Below are positions 12,734-18,484 of a stretch of 28,484 bases of DNA, one piece after another (the stretch's first letter is position 1; every line of letters starts with the position of its first letter). Position numbers and translations under genes: made by a program. The stretch is from a virus. The stretch lies in the IMG/VR virus record IMGVR_UViG_3300021364_000126, positions 1 to 28,484 of that record; one strand, given 5' to 3'. Below the pieces are notes generated by a model. The model was not told the DNA's origin, searched no databases, and was given only the letters and a program-made list of their open reading frames with translations.

Positions 12734-13016
12734 AGCACTGATCAATATCGTAGCGCTTGTACATGACGACGCTGACGACTTCATGGGCGCACAGATCGAC
12801 GACTTCGACAGAGATACAGGTGTCGCGTCACTGATCGTTAATCTCGATGAGATCGAAGCAGAGATGAACACGCGCCAAGAGGTCTACACCGATGAGGCAT
12901 GGGGCCAGGTTGCGGTATTCCGCGAGGAATGGATCGACGTGATTAGCTGTACATGGAACGGTTACAGCATCATTAACTTTGAAGATGTATGCGAGAGGTT
13001 AAACAATGAAGTTTAA
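12714..13016 (+). CDS. Acidic hypothetical protein, 100 residues
   Basis: Strongly acidic at 17-50 (VHDDADDFMGAQIDDFDRDT, then DEIEAEMN) and with a Trp-containing sheet near the C-terminus (EEWIDVISCTWNGYSIINFE). The negative surface could mimic DNA, as in some phage inhibitors of host nucleases, but that is inference from charge alone. GGAGG lies 7 nt upstream of the ATG. Overlaps the next gene by 11 bp. Confidence 0.6.
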   Translation: MNLPRDKALINIVALVHDDADDFMGAQIDDFDRDTGVASLIVNLDEIEAEMNTRQEVYTDEAWGQVAVFREEWIDVISCTWNGYSIINFEDVCERLNNEV

Positions 13017-13290
13017 AGCGCCAAAAGAACTACCGATGGATTCGCTGGAGCAGTCCCTTCAGATGTTAAGAGACATCAAGGTAGTCAATGAAGTAGATCA
13101 GAAGCCAGAACTAGGATCGTGCGAGTTCTACATGAACGACTATCTCGACATGATCGAGCGTGATTACAAGCACGGTTGGTCTGATTGTATGAAGAATCGC
13201 TCGAATCTATGTACGTCTGATGCGTATATGCAGGGTTATCAAGACTGCAAGTACGAAAAACAGTACATAAGAGAGCATGGTGACTGCTAA
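13006..13290 (+). CDS. Hypothetical protein with Tyr/Cys-rich C-terminus, 94 residues
   Basis: Starts MKFKAPKELPMDSLEQSLQM and has a C-terminal half rich in Tyr and Cys (KHGWSDCMKNRSNLC, then MQGYQDCKYEKQY). Four cysteines may coordinate metal. GAGAGGTTAAACA before the ATG repeats the ribosome site pattern of other early genes. It is the last clear gene of this plus-strand unit before the convergent 13368 gene. Unknown function. Confidence 0.6.
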   Translation: MKFKAPKELPMDSLEQSLQMLRDIKVVNEVDQKPELGSCEFYMNDYLDMIERDYKHGWSDCMKNRSNLCTSDAYMQGYQDCKYEKQYIREHGDC

Positions 13291-13332
13291 GATGATGCAG
13301 TCTGAGGCATTCTCTTGCCTGTTGGCCGGTTG

Positions 13333-13360
13333 GCCGCGTTCCGGTAGACAGAATCGCGGC
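13333..13360. terminator. Weak hairpin between convergent genes
   Basis: GCCGCG (13333-13338) and CGCGGC (13355-13360) form a perfect 6-bp GC stem around a 16-nt loop, in the 77-bp gap between convergent genes. There is no T tract on either side. It might slow polymerase or bind a protein, but terminator function is only a guess. Confidence 0.25.
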
Positions 13361-13367
13361 ACCCTAT

Positions 13368-13550
13368 CTAACCAGCAGATCTTTCTAACGCACCATCAAT
13401 AGCGGCCCTTGTCGTAAAGGGTTTCTCGCTGGCATCCTTGAAGTAATTAACGCCCTGCTCATCCAAGATACGGATCAGCTTTGGCACCTGGTACACCTTG
13501 AAGATGTCAAACAGGTCGCGGTAGTACAGGTATTCAGTTTGCTCTGTCAT
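13368..13550 (-). CDS. Small winged-helix-like protein (60 residues)
   Basis: Reads MTEQTEYLYYRDLFDIFKVY, then IRILDEQGVNYFKDASEKPF and TTRAAIDGAL. The helix, helix, Gly-x-Asn-Tyr-Phe turn and terminal TTRAAI helix resemble the DUF4224/excisionase-like fold used by small phage DNA-binding proteins. AGGAG sits 6 nt upstream. It lies behind a strong terminator (13562-13586), so it must depend on read-through or its own promoter. It might regulate the cluster; DNA binding is inferred. Confidence 0.6.
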   Translation of the reverse strand: MTEQTEYLYYRDLFDIFKVYQVPKLIRILDEQGVNYFKDASEKPFTTRAAIDGALERSAG

Positions 13551-13561
13551 TTTAATCTCCT

Positions 13562-13586
13562 AAAAAAGCCCCGCACTGGACGGGGC
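13562..13586 (-). terminator. Strong rho-independent terminator inside the recombination cluster
   Basis: On the minus strand GCCCCG (13581-13586) pairs with CGGGGC (13568-13573) around a 7-nt loop, followed by six U (13562-13567). It lies between the SSB-tip gene and the 60-residue gene and stops most transcripts from the annealing-protein promoter. Confidence 0.88.
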
Positions 13587-13592
13587 AATGGA

Positions 13593-13616
13593 CGTTGGTA
13601 CGGAACCAGACCAACG
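13593..13616 (-). promoter_or_regulatory. Second hairpin just ahead of the terminator
   Basis: CGTTGGT (13593-13599) and ACCAACG (13610-13616) are a perfect 7-bp inverted repeat with a 10-nt loop, 8 bp after the stop of the SSB-tip gene. Without a T tract, it may protect the mRNA 3' end or help the terminator that follows. Confidence 0.55.
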
Positions 13617-13624
13617 GACTTAAC

Positions 13625-13894
13625 TCACCAGGGGATGTCGTCGCTTTGTGTTGGCGCTTCCGCCTTAGGCGCGGTGGGCTTCCACATATCACGCTCAGCA
13701 TACAGCTTTCCACCCTGAGATTGCTTGATGTCGATGTTGATCCATTCAAGGCTTGGGTCTGCCTTCTTCTGTGCGGCAACCCATGCGCCAAACTCATCGA
13801 GCTTGAGAGAGATCTTCTCTTTTACCCAGTCTGGTGTGCCTTCTGACTTGCTCTTGATGATCATGCCATCAACAAATACTTTCTCATCACTCAT
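13625..13894 (-). CDS. Recombination partner with an SSB-like acidic tip (DDIPW)
   Basis: 89 residues. A compact N-terminal domain (MSDEKVFVDGMIIKSKSEG, then SLEWINIDIKQSQGGKLYAE and RDMWKP) is followed by a Pro/Ala linker and the ending QSDDIPW. Bacterial single-strand binding proteins end in DDIPF, the tip that recruits many partner proteins; DDIPW is a near match. The N-terminal text recurs in small phage proteins next to annealing proteins. It sits 2 bp after the annealing-protein gene. I infer a role in ssDNA handling, perhaps as a mimic of host SSB; OB fold is not certain from sequence. Confidence 0.7.
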   Translation of the reverse strand: MSDEKVFVDGMIIKSKSEGTPDWVKEKISLKLDEFGAWVAAQKKADPSLEWINIDIKQSQGGKLYAERDMWKPTAPKAEAPTQSDDIPW

Positions 13895-13896
13895 GG

Positions 13897-14502
13897 TTAC
13901 TCTCCCATTACTTTTCTTGCGGCATTGAACTCATCGGATTTGAGCGCGGCACGTTCAGCCGTAGTAAATGCCCCGCCCTTTGAGGGAGCCAGCCACAAGG
14001 CTTGCTTGTCCTCGGTTGAAATCTCACCCCATGCTTCAGCTACGTTCTCCCACTTAGGCTCATCCATGTTGATGTATTCCTTGATGAAGTAGATAGAGGC
14101 TGAGTTGTTACGCCATGCTTCATTGTGAGCTATCAGCTTTTCCATTTCTTCATTGGAACCCTGGCTATTCTGTTGGCTAATAGCGTTGGCTACCTCATCC
14201 GCTGAAGCTATCTCAGAACCACCCAGCCCGAAGAACGCTAAGGCTCTTCCTACTGCGCTGGTCTCTGCATTCTCTAACGCTGAAGTACGGTTGATCTTGC
14301 TGGCTGTCCTAACCTCTTCGGCATAGCCTGTAGCAATTACCTGAGGCCCCATAGATATCGTTGCTTTCATAACAACCAAGGTATCGTTAGCCTCAACCAG
14401 CTCTGTCTGAATAGTGAAGTCGGGATGCTTCTCCCTGAACTCCTGAATACGCAAGGCTACGGTCTTGTATTCCTTGCCATGAATCTTAACGGTTCCTGTC
14501 AT
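13897..14502 (-). CDS. Single-strand annealing recombinase (Erf/Rad52-like)
   Basis: 201 residues. The conserved block KINRTSALENAETSAVGRAL followed by AFFGLGGSEIASADEV (about 88-124) is the signature of phage Erf/Sak-type annealing proteins; the N-terminus (KEYKTVALRIQEFREKHPDF) is the typical strand-helix start. These proteins form rings on ssDNA and anneal homologous strands during phage recombination and replication. The C-terminal 70 residues are variable helical, ending AARKVMGE. It leads a minus-strand operon with its SSB-tip partner. AGGAGAGAG lies close before the ATG, and a palindromic operator overlaps its probable promoter. Confidence 0.8.
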   Translation of the reverse strand: MTGTVKIHGKEYKTVALRIQEFREKHPDFTIQTELVEANDTLVVMKATISMGPQVIATGYAEEVRTASKINRTSALENAETSAVGRALAFFGLGGSEIASADEVANAISQQNSQGSNEEMEKLIAHNEAWRNNSASIYFIKEYINMDEPKWENVAEAWGEISTEDKQALWLAPSKGGAFTTAERAALKSDEFNAARKVMGE

Positions 14503-14535
14503 CTCTCTCTCCTTTGTTGTGTTGAGATGTAATGG

Positions 14536-14564
14536 AGTGTACTAAAGTTGTATAAAGATGTAAA
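14536..14564 (-). promoter_or_regulatory. Promoter of the annealing-protein operon
   Basis: On the minus strand TTTACA (14559-14564), a 17-bp spacer, and TACACT (14536-14541). The first hexamer lies inside the palindrome at 14556-14569, so binding there would block the promoter. A perfect TTGACA for the plus strand lies at 14601-14606, but no good second hexamer was seen at the right distance. Confidence 0.4.
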
Positions 14565-14577
14565 CATCTGTAAACAT
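14556..14577. promoter_or_regulatory. Operator-like palindrome and direct repeats
   Basis: AGATGT-AA-ACATCT (14556-14569) is a perfect dyad. TGTAAACAT occurs twice (14559-14567 and 14569-14577), one helical turn apart, and AGATGTAA appears again at 14525-14532. This lies in the 161-bp gap between the divergent annealing-protein and helicase genes and overlaps the minus-strand promoter. Confidence 0.6.
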
Positions 14578-14663
14578 TTGCAACAGCAGTCAGATCATGT
14601 TTGACAGTTGGGCAAAACTAAGCCAAAGTTAAAGGCTTTCTGGGCCAAAAAAAGGAGACACCA

Positions 14664-15818
14664 ATGCAGGATGATTGGGCAATGTACTGCGAAGAACTAA
14701 ATAAAATTCAAGTAAACCCCACTCAAGTACCCACCCCGCACATAAACGGAGCAACGCACCAAAACGGAACGTCTACAGCATTATCAAAACTCATGTTCGC
14801 GGCAGTCAATGACCGCATCGAAGAGATGGAAGAGCGCCTTGCCAAAGAGCGAGACGTGATACCAGGCATGATTACGACCGGCACAGTCACCCTTGTGTAC
14901 GCACCTAGCGGCGCAGGTAAAACAGTATGGATACTGGGCAACCTCTTCCAGAGTATTCGGAATAACCTGATAAAAGGCTCCGACGTGATCTATTTCAACG
15001 AAGACGACGGTGCTAAGGGTGTACTCCAGAAGGCGAAGATGGGCAGGAAGCACGGGATGACCATGATCACCTTGGCTAACTCGCCAGATCCTTTGCTGAG
15101 AAACACCGAAGATGCGTTACGCCTACTCAGTGCGATACGCGAAGAGGGTCATGCCGATGGCAAGATCGTCATCTGTGACACCCTCAAGAAGTTCGCGCCA
15201 GTGCTGAACAAGGGCGATATGCGGGACGTGCTACACGTCTTCCGTGAGTTCGCGGCGGCAGGTGGTACGGTCATCTTGTTGGGCCACTGCAACAAGCACC
15301 GAAGCATGGACGGTCGCTTGATCTACGAAGGCGTAGGGGATCTGAAGTCAGACGTTGACAATATGTTTGGCCTTGACCCAGTGAACGATAAGTTCGCCGC
15401 CTATCAAGAACTTTTAGTAATCAATGAAAAGGATCGGAGCCAGATTAGCTTCGAGGGTGGATTTAAGTACAAGCAAACTAGCGCAGTTGTTCACTACGAA
15501 GAGTCAGTGGATTCTGTGCAGTTTATGAGTACCGATGACATCAGCGAACTAAAGGAAAAGCAGAGAGCGCAAATCAACATCGGCAAGGCCCTATCCAAGT
15601 ACGAAGATGAGTACATCCTGCTGAGTAGTGTGATGAAAGAAGGCAAGCTATGGGCGCAGTCAGAGTTGTTTGATCTGTTAAGTGACCATGAGGTGAATCC
15701 TAACGGCTGTACAAAGAAGATGCTTCGTAACTGCATCGACCTGCTGAAGGGAAACAACCTAACACTGGAGCGCAGAGGGGCGCACGGTAAGAAGTTTTAT
15801 AGATGGAACCCAATGTAA
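14664..15818 (+). CDS. RecA-fold replicative helicase-like ATPase (RepA/AAA_25 type)
   Basis: 384 residues. Walker A YAPSGAGKTVW (79-89), a following acidic strand VIYFNEDDGAKG, Walker B KIVICDTLKKF with D172, and ILLGHCNKH (204-212) as the third conserved strand, then GVGDLKSDVDNMF. This is the order of RepA-like hexameric helicases and AAA_25 ATPases of phages and plasmids. Residues 305-384 form a separate winged-helix-like tail (AQSELFDLLSDHEVNPNG, GCTKKMLRNC). It probably opens the phage origin or loads the fork; no primase or polymerase gene is present in the window, so host enzymes would do the synthesis. AGGAG precedes the ATG. Confidence 0.85.
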   Translation: MQDDWAMYCEELNKIQVNPTQVPTPHINGATHQNGTSTALSKLMFAAVNDRIEEMEERLAKERDVIPGMITTGTVTLVYAPSGAGKTVWILGNLFQSIRNNLIKGSDVIYFNEDDGAKGVLQKAKMGRKHGMTMITLANSPDPLLRNTEDALRLLSAIREEGHADGKIVICDTLKKFAPVLNKGDMRDVLHVFREFAAAGGTVILLGHCNKHRSMDGRLIYEGVGDLKSDVDNMFGLDPVNDKFAAYQELLVINEKDRSQISFEGGFKYKQTSAVVHYEESVDSVQFMSTDDISELKEKQRAQINIGKALSKYEDEYILLSSVMKEGKLWAQSELFDLLSDHEVNPNGCTKKMLRNCIDLLKGNNLTLERRGAHGKKFYRWNPM

Positions 15819-15828
15819 GGAGAGAAGT

Positions 15829-16071
15829 ATGAAGCGTAACGATGAAATTTTATTAGCGTATAGAAAAGAGAGAGAAAGGTTTTACCTAAAGGCGGTTGAT
15901 GTTTTGCTTAAAGCAAAGCCATCAATGCCTCTTGATGACATTTATCTCGAAGCTAAAACTGAAGCTAAATGTATGTGGCTTACTTTTGCTGAGAGCTTAG
16001 AGGAATCGCAGGAAGAGTTTGAGCAATCGAGATGGTATGCAGGTTATTTTTATGAGGATGAAGATGAATAG
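15829..16071 (+). CDS. Small acidic helical protein (80 residues)
   Basis: Starts MKRNDEILLAYRKERERFYL and ends in a Tyr/Glu/Asp-rich tail (GYFYEDEDE). Helical throughout, with repeated charged pairs; no family recognised. GGAGAG lies before the ATG, and it is 10 bp past the helicase gene. Its base composition is AT-richer than the helicase. Its last bases overlap the start of the next short frame. Confidence 0.65.
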   Translation: MKRNDEILLAYRKERERFYLKAVDVLLKAKPSMPLDDIYLEAKTEAKCMWLTFAESLEESQEEFEQSRWYAGYFYEDEDE

Positions 16072-16207
16072 AATGCCCAGAATGCCCCGCCAGCCCCTAA
16101 AGCCCTTGTTTAACCCCCCACCTCTAGCGGGATTACCACCTAACCCGCCCCCTAAAACTAAGGCATTGGGGGATTTCTGGGCAAACTGGGCAAACTGGGC
16201 AAACTGA
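16064..16207 (+). CDS. Pro-rich short frame ending in WAN repeats
   Basis: The frame from ATG 16064 (GAGG with 6-nt spacing) gives 47 residues: MNRMPRMPRQPLKPLFNPPP, a Pro-rich centre (AGLPPNPPPK), and the end FWANWANWAN. The ends are simply translations of tandem 9-bp DNA repeats (AGAATGCCC at the left, GGGCAAACT at the right). A DNA element whose repeats happen to keep a frame open seems as likely as a protein. The overlap with the previous gene is 8 bp. I give it low confidence as a coding sequence. Confidence 0.3.
   Translation: MNRMPRMPRQPLKPLFNPPPLAGLPPNPPPKTKALGDFWANWANWAN
16070..16205. repeat. Element bounded by inverted sets of 9-bp tandem repeats
   Basis: AGAATGCCC occurs twice in tandem (16070-16087). 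GGGCAAACT occurs three times in tandem (16179-16205). Reverse-complemented, the right unit is AGTTTGCCC, 7 of 9 identical to the left, so the two sets face each other across about 90 bp. Between them lies a smaller inverted repeat GCGGG/CCCGC (16127-16131 and 16144-16148). Position downstream of the helicase gene fits iterons or binding sites for a replication protein. Confidence 0.75.
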
Positions 16208-16218
16208 ATGGAGATGAT

Positions 16219-16611
16219 ATGAAAACACGAATAGATCATTACCCAAAATTTGCGCGAATGGTTGGTGAAGCAAGGCCAAATACAAGCCACAAAAGCAAAC
16301 TGACGCGAGAGCAAATGCTTGCAAGGAGAAAGCTACATGACATTGCTTGTTACAAGTGCGGCAGAAAATGCAAGGTTCCTTTGGGAAAATTAAATGCAAT
16401 GCTTACAAACTATCAAAGCAAAGGAACAGACAATCAAGGCAACCACTTTTGTTGTTCAACGTGCATAAAGTCTGGACTGTCTGAAGTCAGAGAAGCAACG
16501 ATCAACACGGCGGATTCCAGAAAGCTCAAAGAGGCAATCAAATTACTTAAAAAATCTAAAAAATTTAAAGCCGCTGAACTGCTAGAAAAAAAACTAGAGG
16601 AAAAGACCTGA
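16219..16611 (+). CDS. Zinc-finger protein with Lys-rich helical tail (130 residues)
   Basis: Cysteines and histidine are placed as CYKCGRKC (C44, C47, C51) and HFCCSTC (H76, C78, C79, C82), a treble-clef or zinc-ribbon-like site. The tail from about 100 is a basic helix pair (KLKEAIKLLKKSKKFKAAEL). No catalytic HNH signature is visible (no H-N-H spacing), so a DNA-binding or adaptor role is more likely. GGAGATG lies before the ATG. It overlaps the next gene by one base (TGATG). Confidence 0.65.
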   Translation: MKTRIDHYPKFARMVGEARPNTSHKSKLTREQMLARRKLHDIACYKCGRKCKVPLGKLNAMLTNYQSKGTDNQGNHFCCSTCIKSGLSEVREATINTADSRKLKEAIKLLKKSKKFKAAELLEKKLEEKT

Positions 16612-17036
16612 TGACAGACCCTGCACATCGCTGGATAGTCGATAACAAAAACAAGCTGAAGTTCTTTATTAGCTTCGTTAAGAAGCAATATGAGGATGGC
16701 AAGCACGTCATGTACTCGATCAAGAACACCACACGTAGTGACCGGCAGAACAACGCCATGCACTTGTGGTTCAGGCAGATAGCCATCGAGCTAAACGATG
16801 CTGGCTACTGGGTACGACATCCCTTCAGTGATAACTTTGAGATACCGTTTACTGAGGTACTGGTAAAGGAGATGCTCTACAAGCCCACTGCAAAGGCCAT
16901 GTTCAACAAAGAGACCACCACCAAGCTTACCCCTGCTGAGCTATCAGAGACCGCTGAGGTGCTAATTAGGTGGCTCTCAGAGAACAAACAGATCTATGTG
17001 CCATTCCCTCAACAACTAAAGGATGAATTGAAGTGA
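16611..17036 (+). CDS. NinB-like recombination protein
   Basis: 141 residues. The centre NTTRSDRQNNAMHLWFRQIA followed by IELNDAGYWVR and VKEMLYKP, and a late WLSE...VPFP segment, resembles the NinB/Orf family (R-S-x-x-Q-N-x-x-x-W core), which includes lambda Orf, a mediator that binds ssDNA and SSB and helps recombinases. Length is right for the family (about 140-150). A NinG-like gene two genes downstream supports a nin-type recombination region. Conserved aromatic and RQN residues are intact. Confidence 0.65.
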   Translation: MTDPAHRWIVDNKNKLKFFISFVKKQYEDGKHVMYSIKNTTRSDRQNNAMHLWFRQIAIELNDAGYWVRHPFSDNFEIPFTEVLVKEMLYKPTAKAMFNKETTTKLTPAELSETAEVLIRWLSENKQIYVPFPQQLKDELK

Positions 17037-17299
17037 ATAAGAATTTTTATAAGCACGTTTTTTATGCGGAATGCCCAGACAATGGAGTTCCAATTCGCTA
17101 CCTGTTAACGATTGAATCTTATCGAATGATTAACGTATTCGATATTCAAACCAGAACCGAAAGCATGACCTCTGGATACCAAGAAGATTTGGCCGATGCT
17201 TTGTTTCAAAGCTTTGGCGAGAAGCAAATGCTGGAAGCTTACCATCACGGCTTTTTTATAAGGACAGTAAGAAGCGAACAGGATGAGGATCTATCATGA
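17033..17299 (+). CDS. Hypothetical protein, 88 residues, GTG start
   Basis: The frame opens with GTG overlapping the upstream TGA (GTGA). Product is NKNFYKHVFYAECPDNGVPI, a strand pair (LLTIESYRMINVFDIQTR) and an acidic helical end (EAYHHGFFIRTVRSEQDEDL). Small alpha/beta protein, unknown family. It is coupled to the TGT/DpdA-like gene by ATGA overlap, so it may be an accessory to it. Confidence 0.6.
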   Translation: MNKNFYKHVFYAECPDNGVPIRYLLTIESYRMINVFDIQTRTESMTSGYQEDLADALFQSFGEKQMLEAYHHGFFIRTVRSEQDEDLS

Positions 17300-18045
17300 T
17301 TCACTATCATGGAGGCCCCATAACGCCAGACACCTGCGCGATCAGAGCATGGAAGAGTAGACACGCATTCGTTAGCTTTGCCAGGCCAGATCAGCTCGGT
17401 CTTGCGACAGAGATTTGTCAGTCTTTTGGCTTAGACAACGGAGCTTTTACTTTCTGGAAAACAGGGGAGCCTATCGACTGGTCTGGATATTATGAGTTTA
17501 TTGATCGCTGGAAAAATCATCCTCGCTTTGACTTTGCAATCATACCCGACGTAATTGATGGAGGCTCTCGGGCAAACGATGAGTTGCTGGCGGCATGGCC
17601 TCACGGCAACTATGTTGGTGTTCCTGTTTGGCATATGAATGAGCCAGAGGATCGGTTTATAAGGCTATGCAATACGTACCCTAGAGTCGCCATTGGATCG
17701 TGCGGCGAATACGATGTACGCAATCCTGGCAAATGCGTCAGCAGAATGAGAGACGTTATACGCCACGTTGTTGACGATAACGGACAGCCAATAGCAAAGC
17801 TTCACGGCCTTAGAATGCTTAACAAGTCCGTGTTTAAGTACCTTCCTTTGTCGAGCGCAGACTCCACAAACGTAGCAAGAAACATAGGGATAGACAGCAA
17901 ATGGGCTGGATCGTATAGCCCAAAATCAAAAGAGACCAGAGCAAGCATTCTGGTGGAAAGAATAGAGTCTATTAACTCAGCCAGCGCACTTCATTGGGAT
18001 GAGGAAAAAGACAGGGTAGACGTACAGCTATCGTTTGAAATATAG
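17296..18045 (+). CDS. dpdA: TGT-like base-exchange enzyme, DpdA type
   Basis: 249 residues with the (beta/alpha)8 order of tRNA-guanine transglycosylases. FGLDNGAF (D47) corresponds to the LTDSGGYQ active-site motif, IIPDVIDG (D85) to the base-recognition strand, KLHGLRML (168-175) to the later glycine motif, and LSSADSTNVARN (D189) to the nucleophile region with following ARN. The zinc-binding C-terminus of tRNA enzymes is not seen. Known DpdA proteins are phage or genomic-island relatives that put 7-deazaguanine (preQ0) into DNA; start HYHGGPITP and short length agree. No preQ0 synthesis genes are visible in the window, so substrate would come from the host or from genes outside. Motif assignment is by eye. 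Confidence 0.72.
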   Translation: MIHYHGGPITPDTCAIRAWKSRHAFVSFARPDQLGLATEICQSFGLDNGAFTFWKTGEPIDWSGYYEFIDRWKNHPRFDFAIIPDVIDGGSRANDELLAAWPHGNYVGVPVWHMNEPEDRFIRLCNTYPRVAIGSCGEYDVRNPGKCVSRMRDVIRHVVDDNGQPIAKLHGLRMLNKSVFKYLPLSSADSTNVARNIGIDSKWAGSYSPKSKETRASILVERIESINSASALHWDEEKDRVDVQLSFEI

Positions 18046-18058
18046 CTTGGAGATCAAG

Positions 18059-18484
18059 ATGAAGTTAAAAAGAACAGCGGCAGATCATTGGTTCAGTAGA
18101 TGCGTCAGGCTACGCAATGACTTCAAGTGCCAGGGGTGTGGCGCACAGTACGAGTCAAACAGTACGGGACTGCATTGCTCTCACTACTTTAGCCGGTCAA
18201 AGAAGGGCATACGGTACGATGCAATGAATGCCTTTGCTCACTGCTACGGCTGTCACCAGAAGTACGGTAGCAACCCTGATTACTTTGTCCGTCACTATAT
18301 TGACACCTATGGCGAAGGTGCCTTGGAGTTGATTAGGGAAAAGGCAGAGGACATCAACCTTGGTAAGAGGATGAACAAGGAACAGAAGCTAATCGCTAAA
18401 CACTATAAAACTGAGGCCGCACGTATGGAGAACGAACGAGCCTCAGGGGTAGCGGGATGGTTAGAGTTTGTTAGTTGGGACTAG
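18059..18484 (+). CDS. ninG: NinG-like recombination protein (zinc, HNH-like), start revised
   Basis: 141 residues. The ATG at 18059 has GGAG 6 nt upstream; a TTG 24 bp earlier is less likely. Motifs follow the C-terminal half of lambda NinG (Rap): RLRNDFKCQGCGAQY, then HCSHYFSRS, RYDAMNAFAHCYGCHQKYG, and a helical end. The CxxC, H, and C-x2-C-H set fits a zinc-bound endonuclease; lambda Rap cuts branched DNA. The N-terminal third of lambda NinG is absent, as in many short forms. The stop codon shares CTAG with that of the opposite-strand gene. Confidence 0.72.
   Translation: MKLKRTAADHWFSRCVRLRNDFKCQGCGAQYESNSTGLHCSHYFSRSKKGIRYDAMNAFAHCYGCHQKYGSNPDYFVRHYIDTYGEGALELIREKAEDINLGKRMNKEQKLIAKHYKTEAARMENERASGVAGWLEFVSWD

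Noticed and set aside
13277-13402. 41-residue plus-strand frame after the 13006-13290 gene
   Set aside because: No proper Shine-Dalgarno, overlaps the end of an opposite-strand gene, and the composition follows the GC-rich hairpin DNA.
18035-18058. TTG start for the NinG-like gene
   Set aside because: The ATG at 18059 has GGAG at good spacing and avoids overlap with the TGT/DpdA-like gene.
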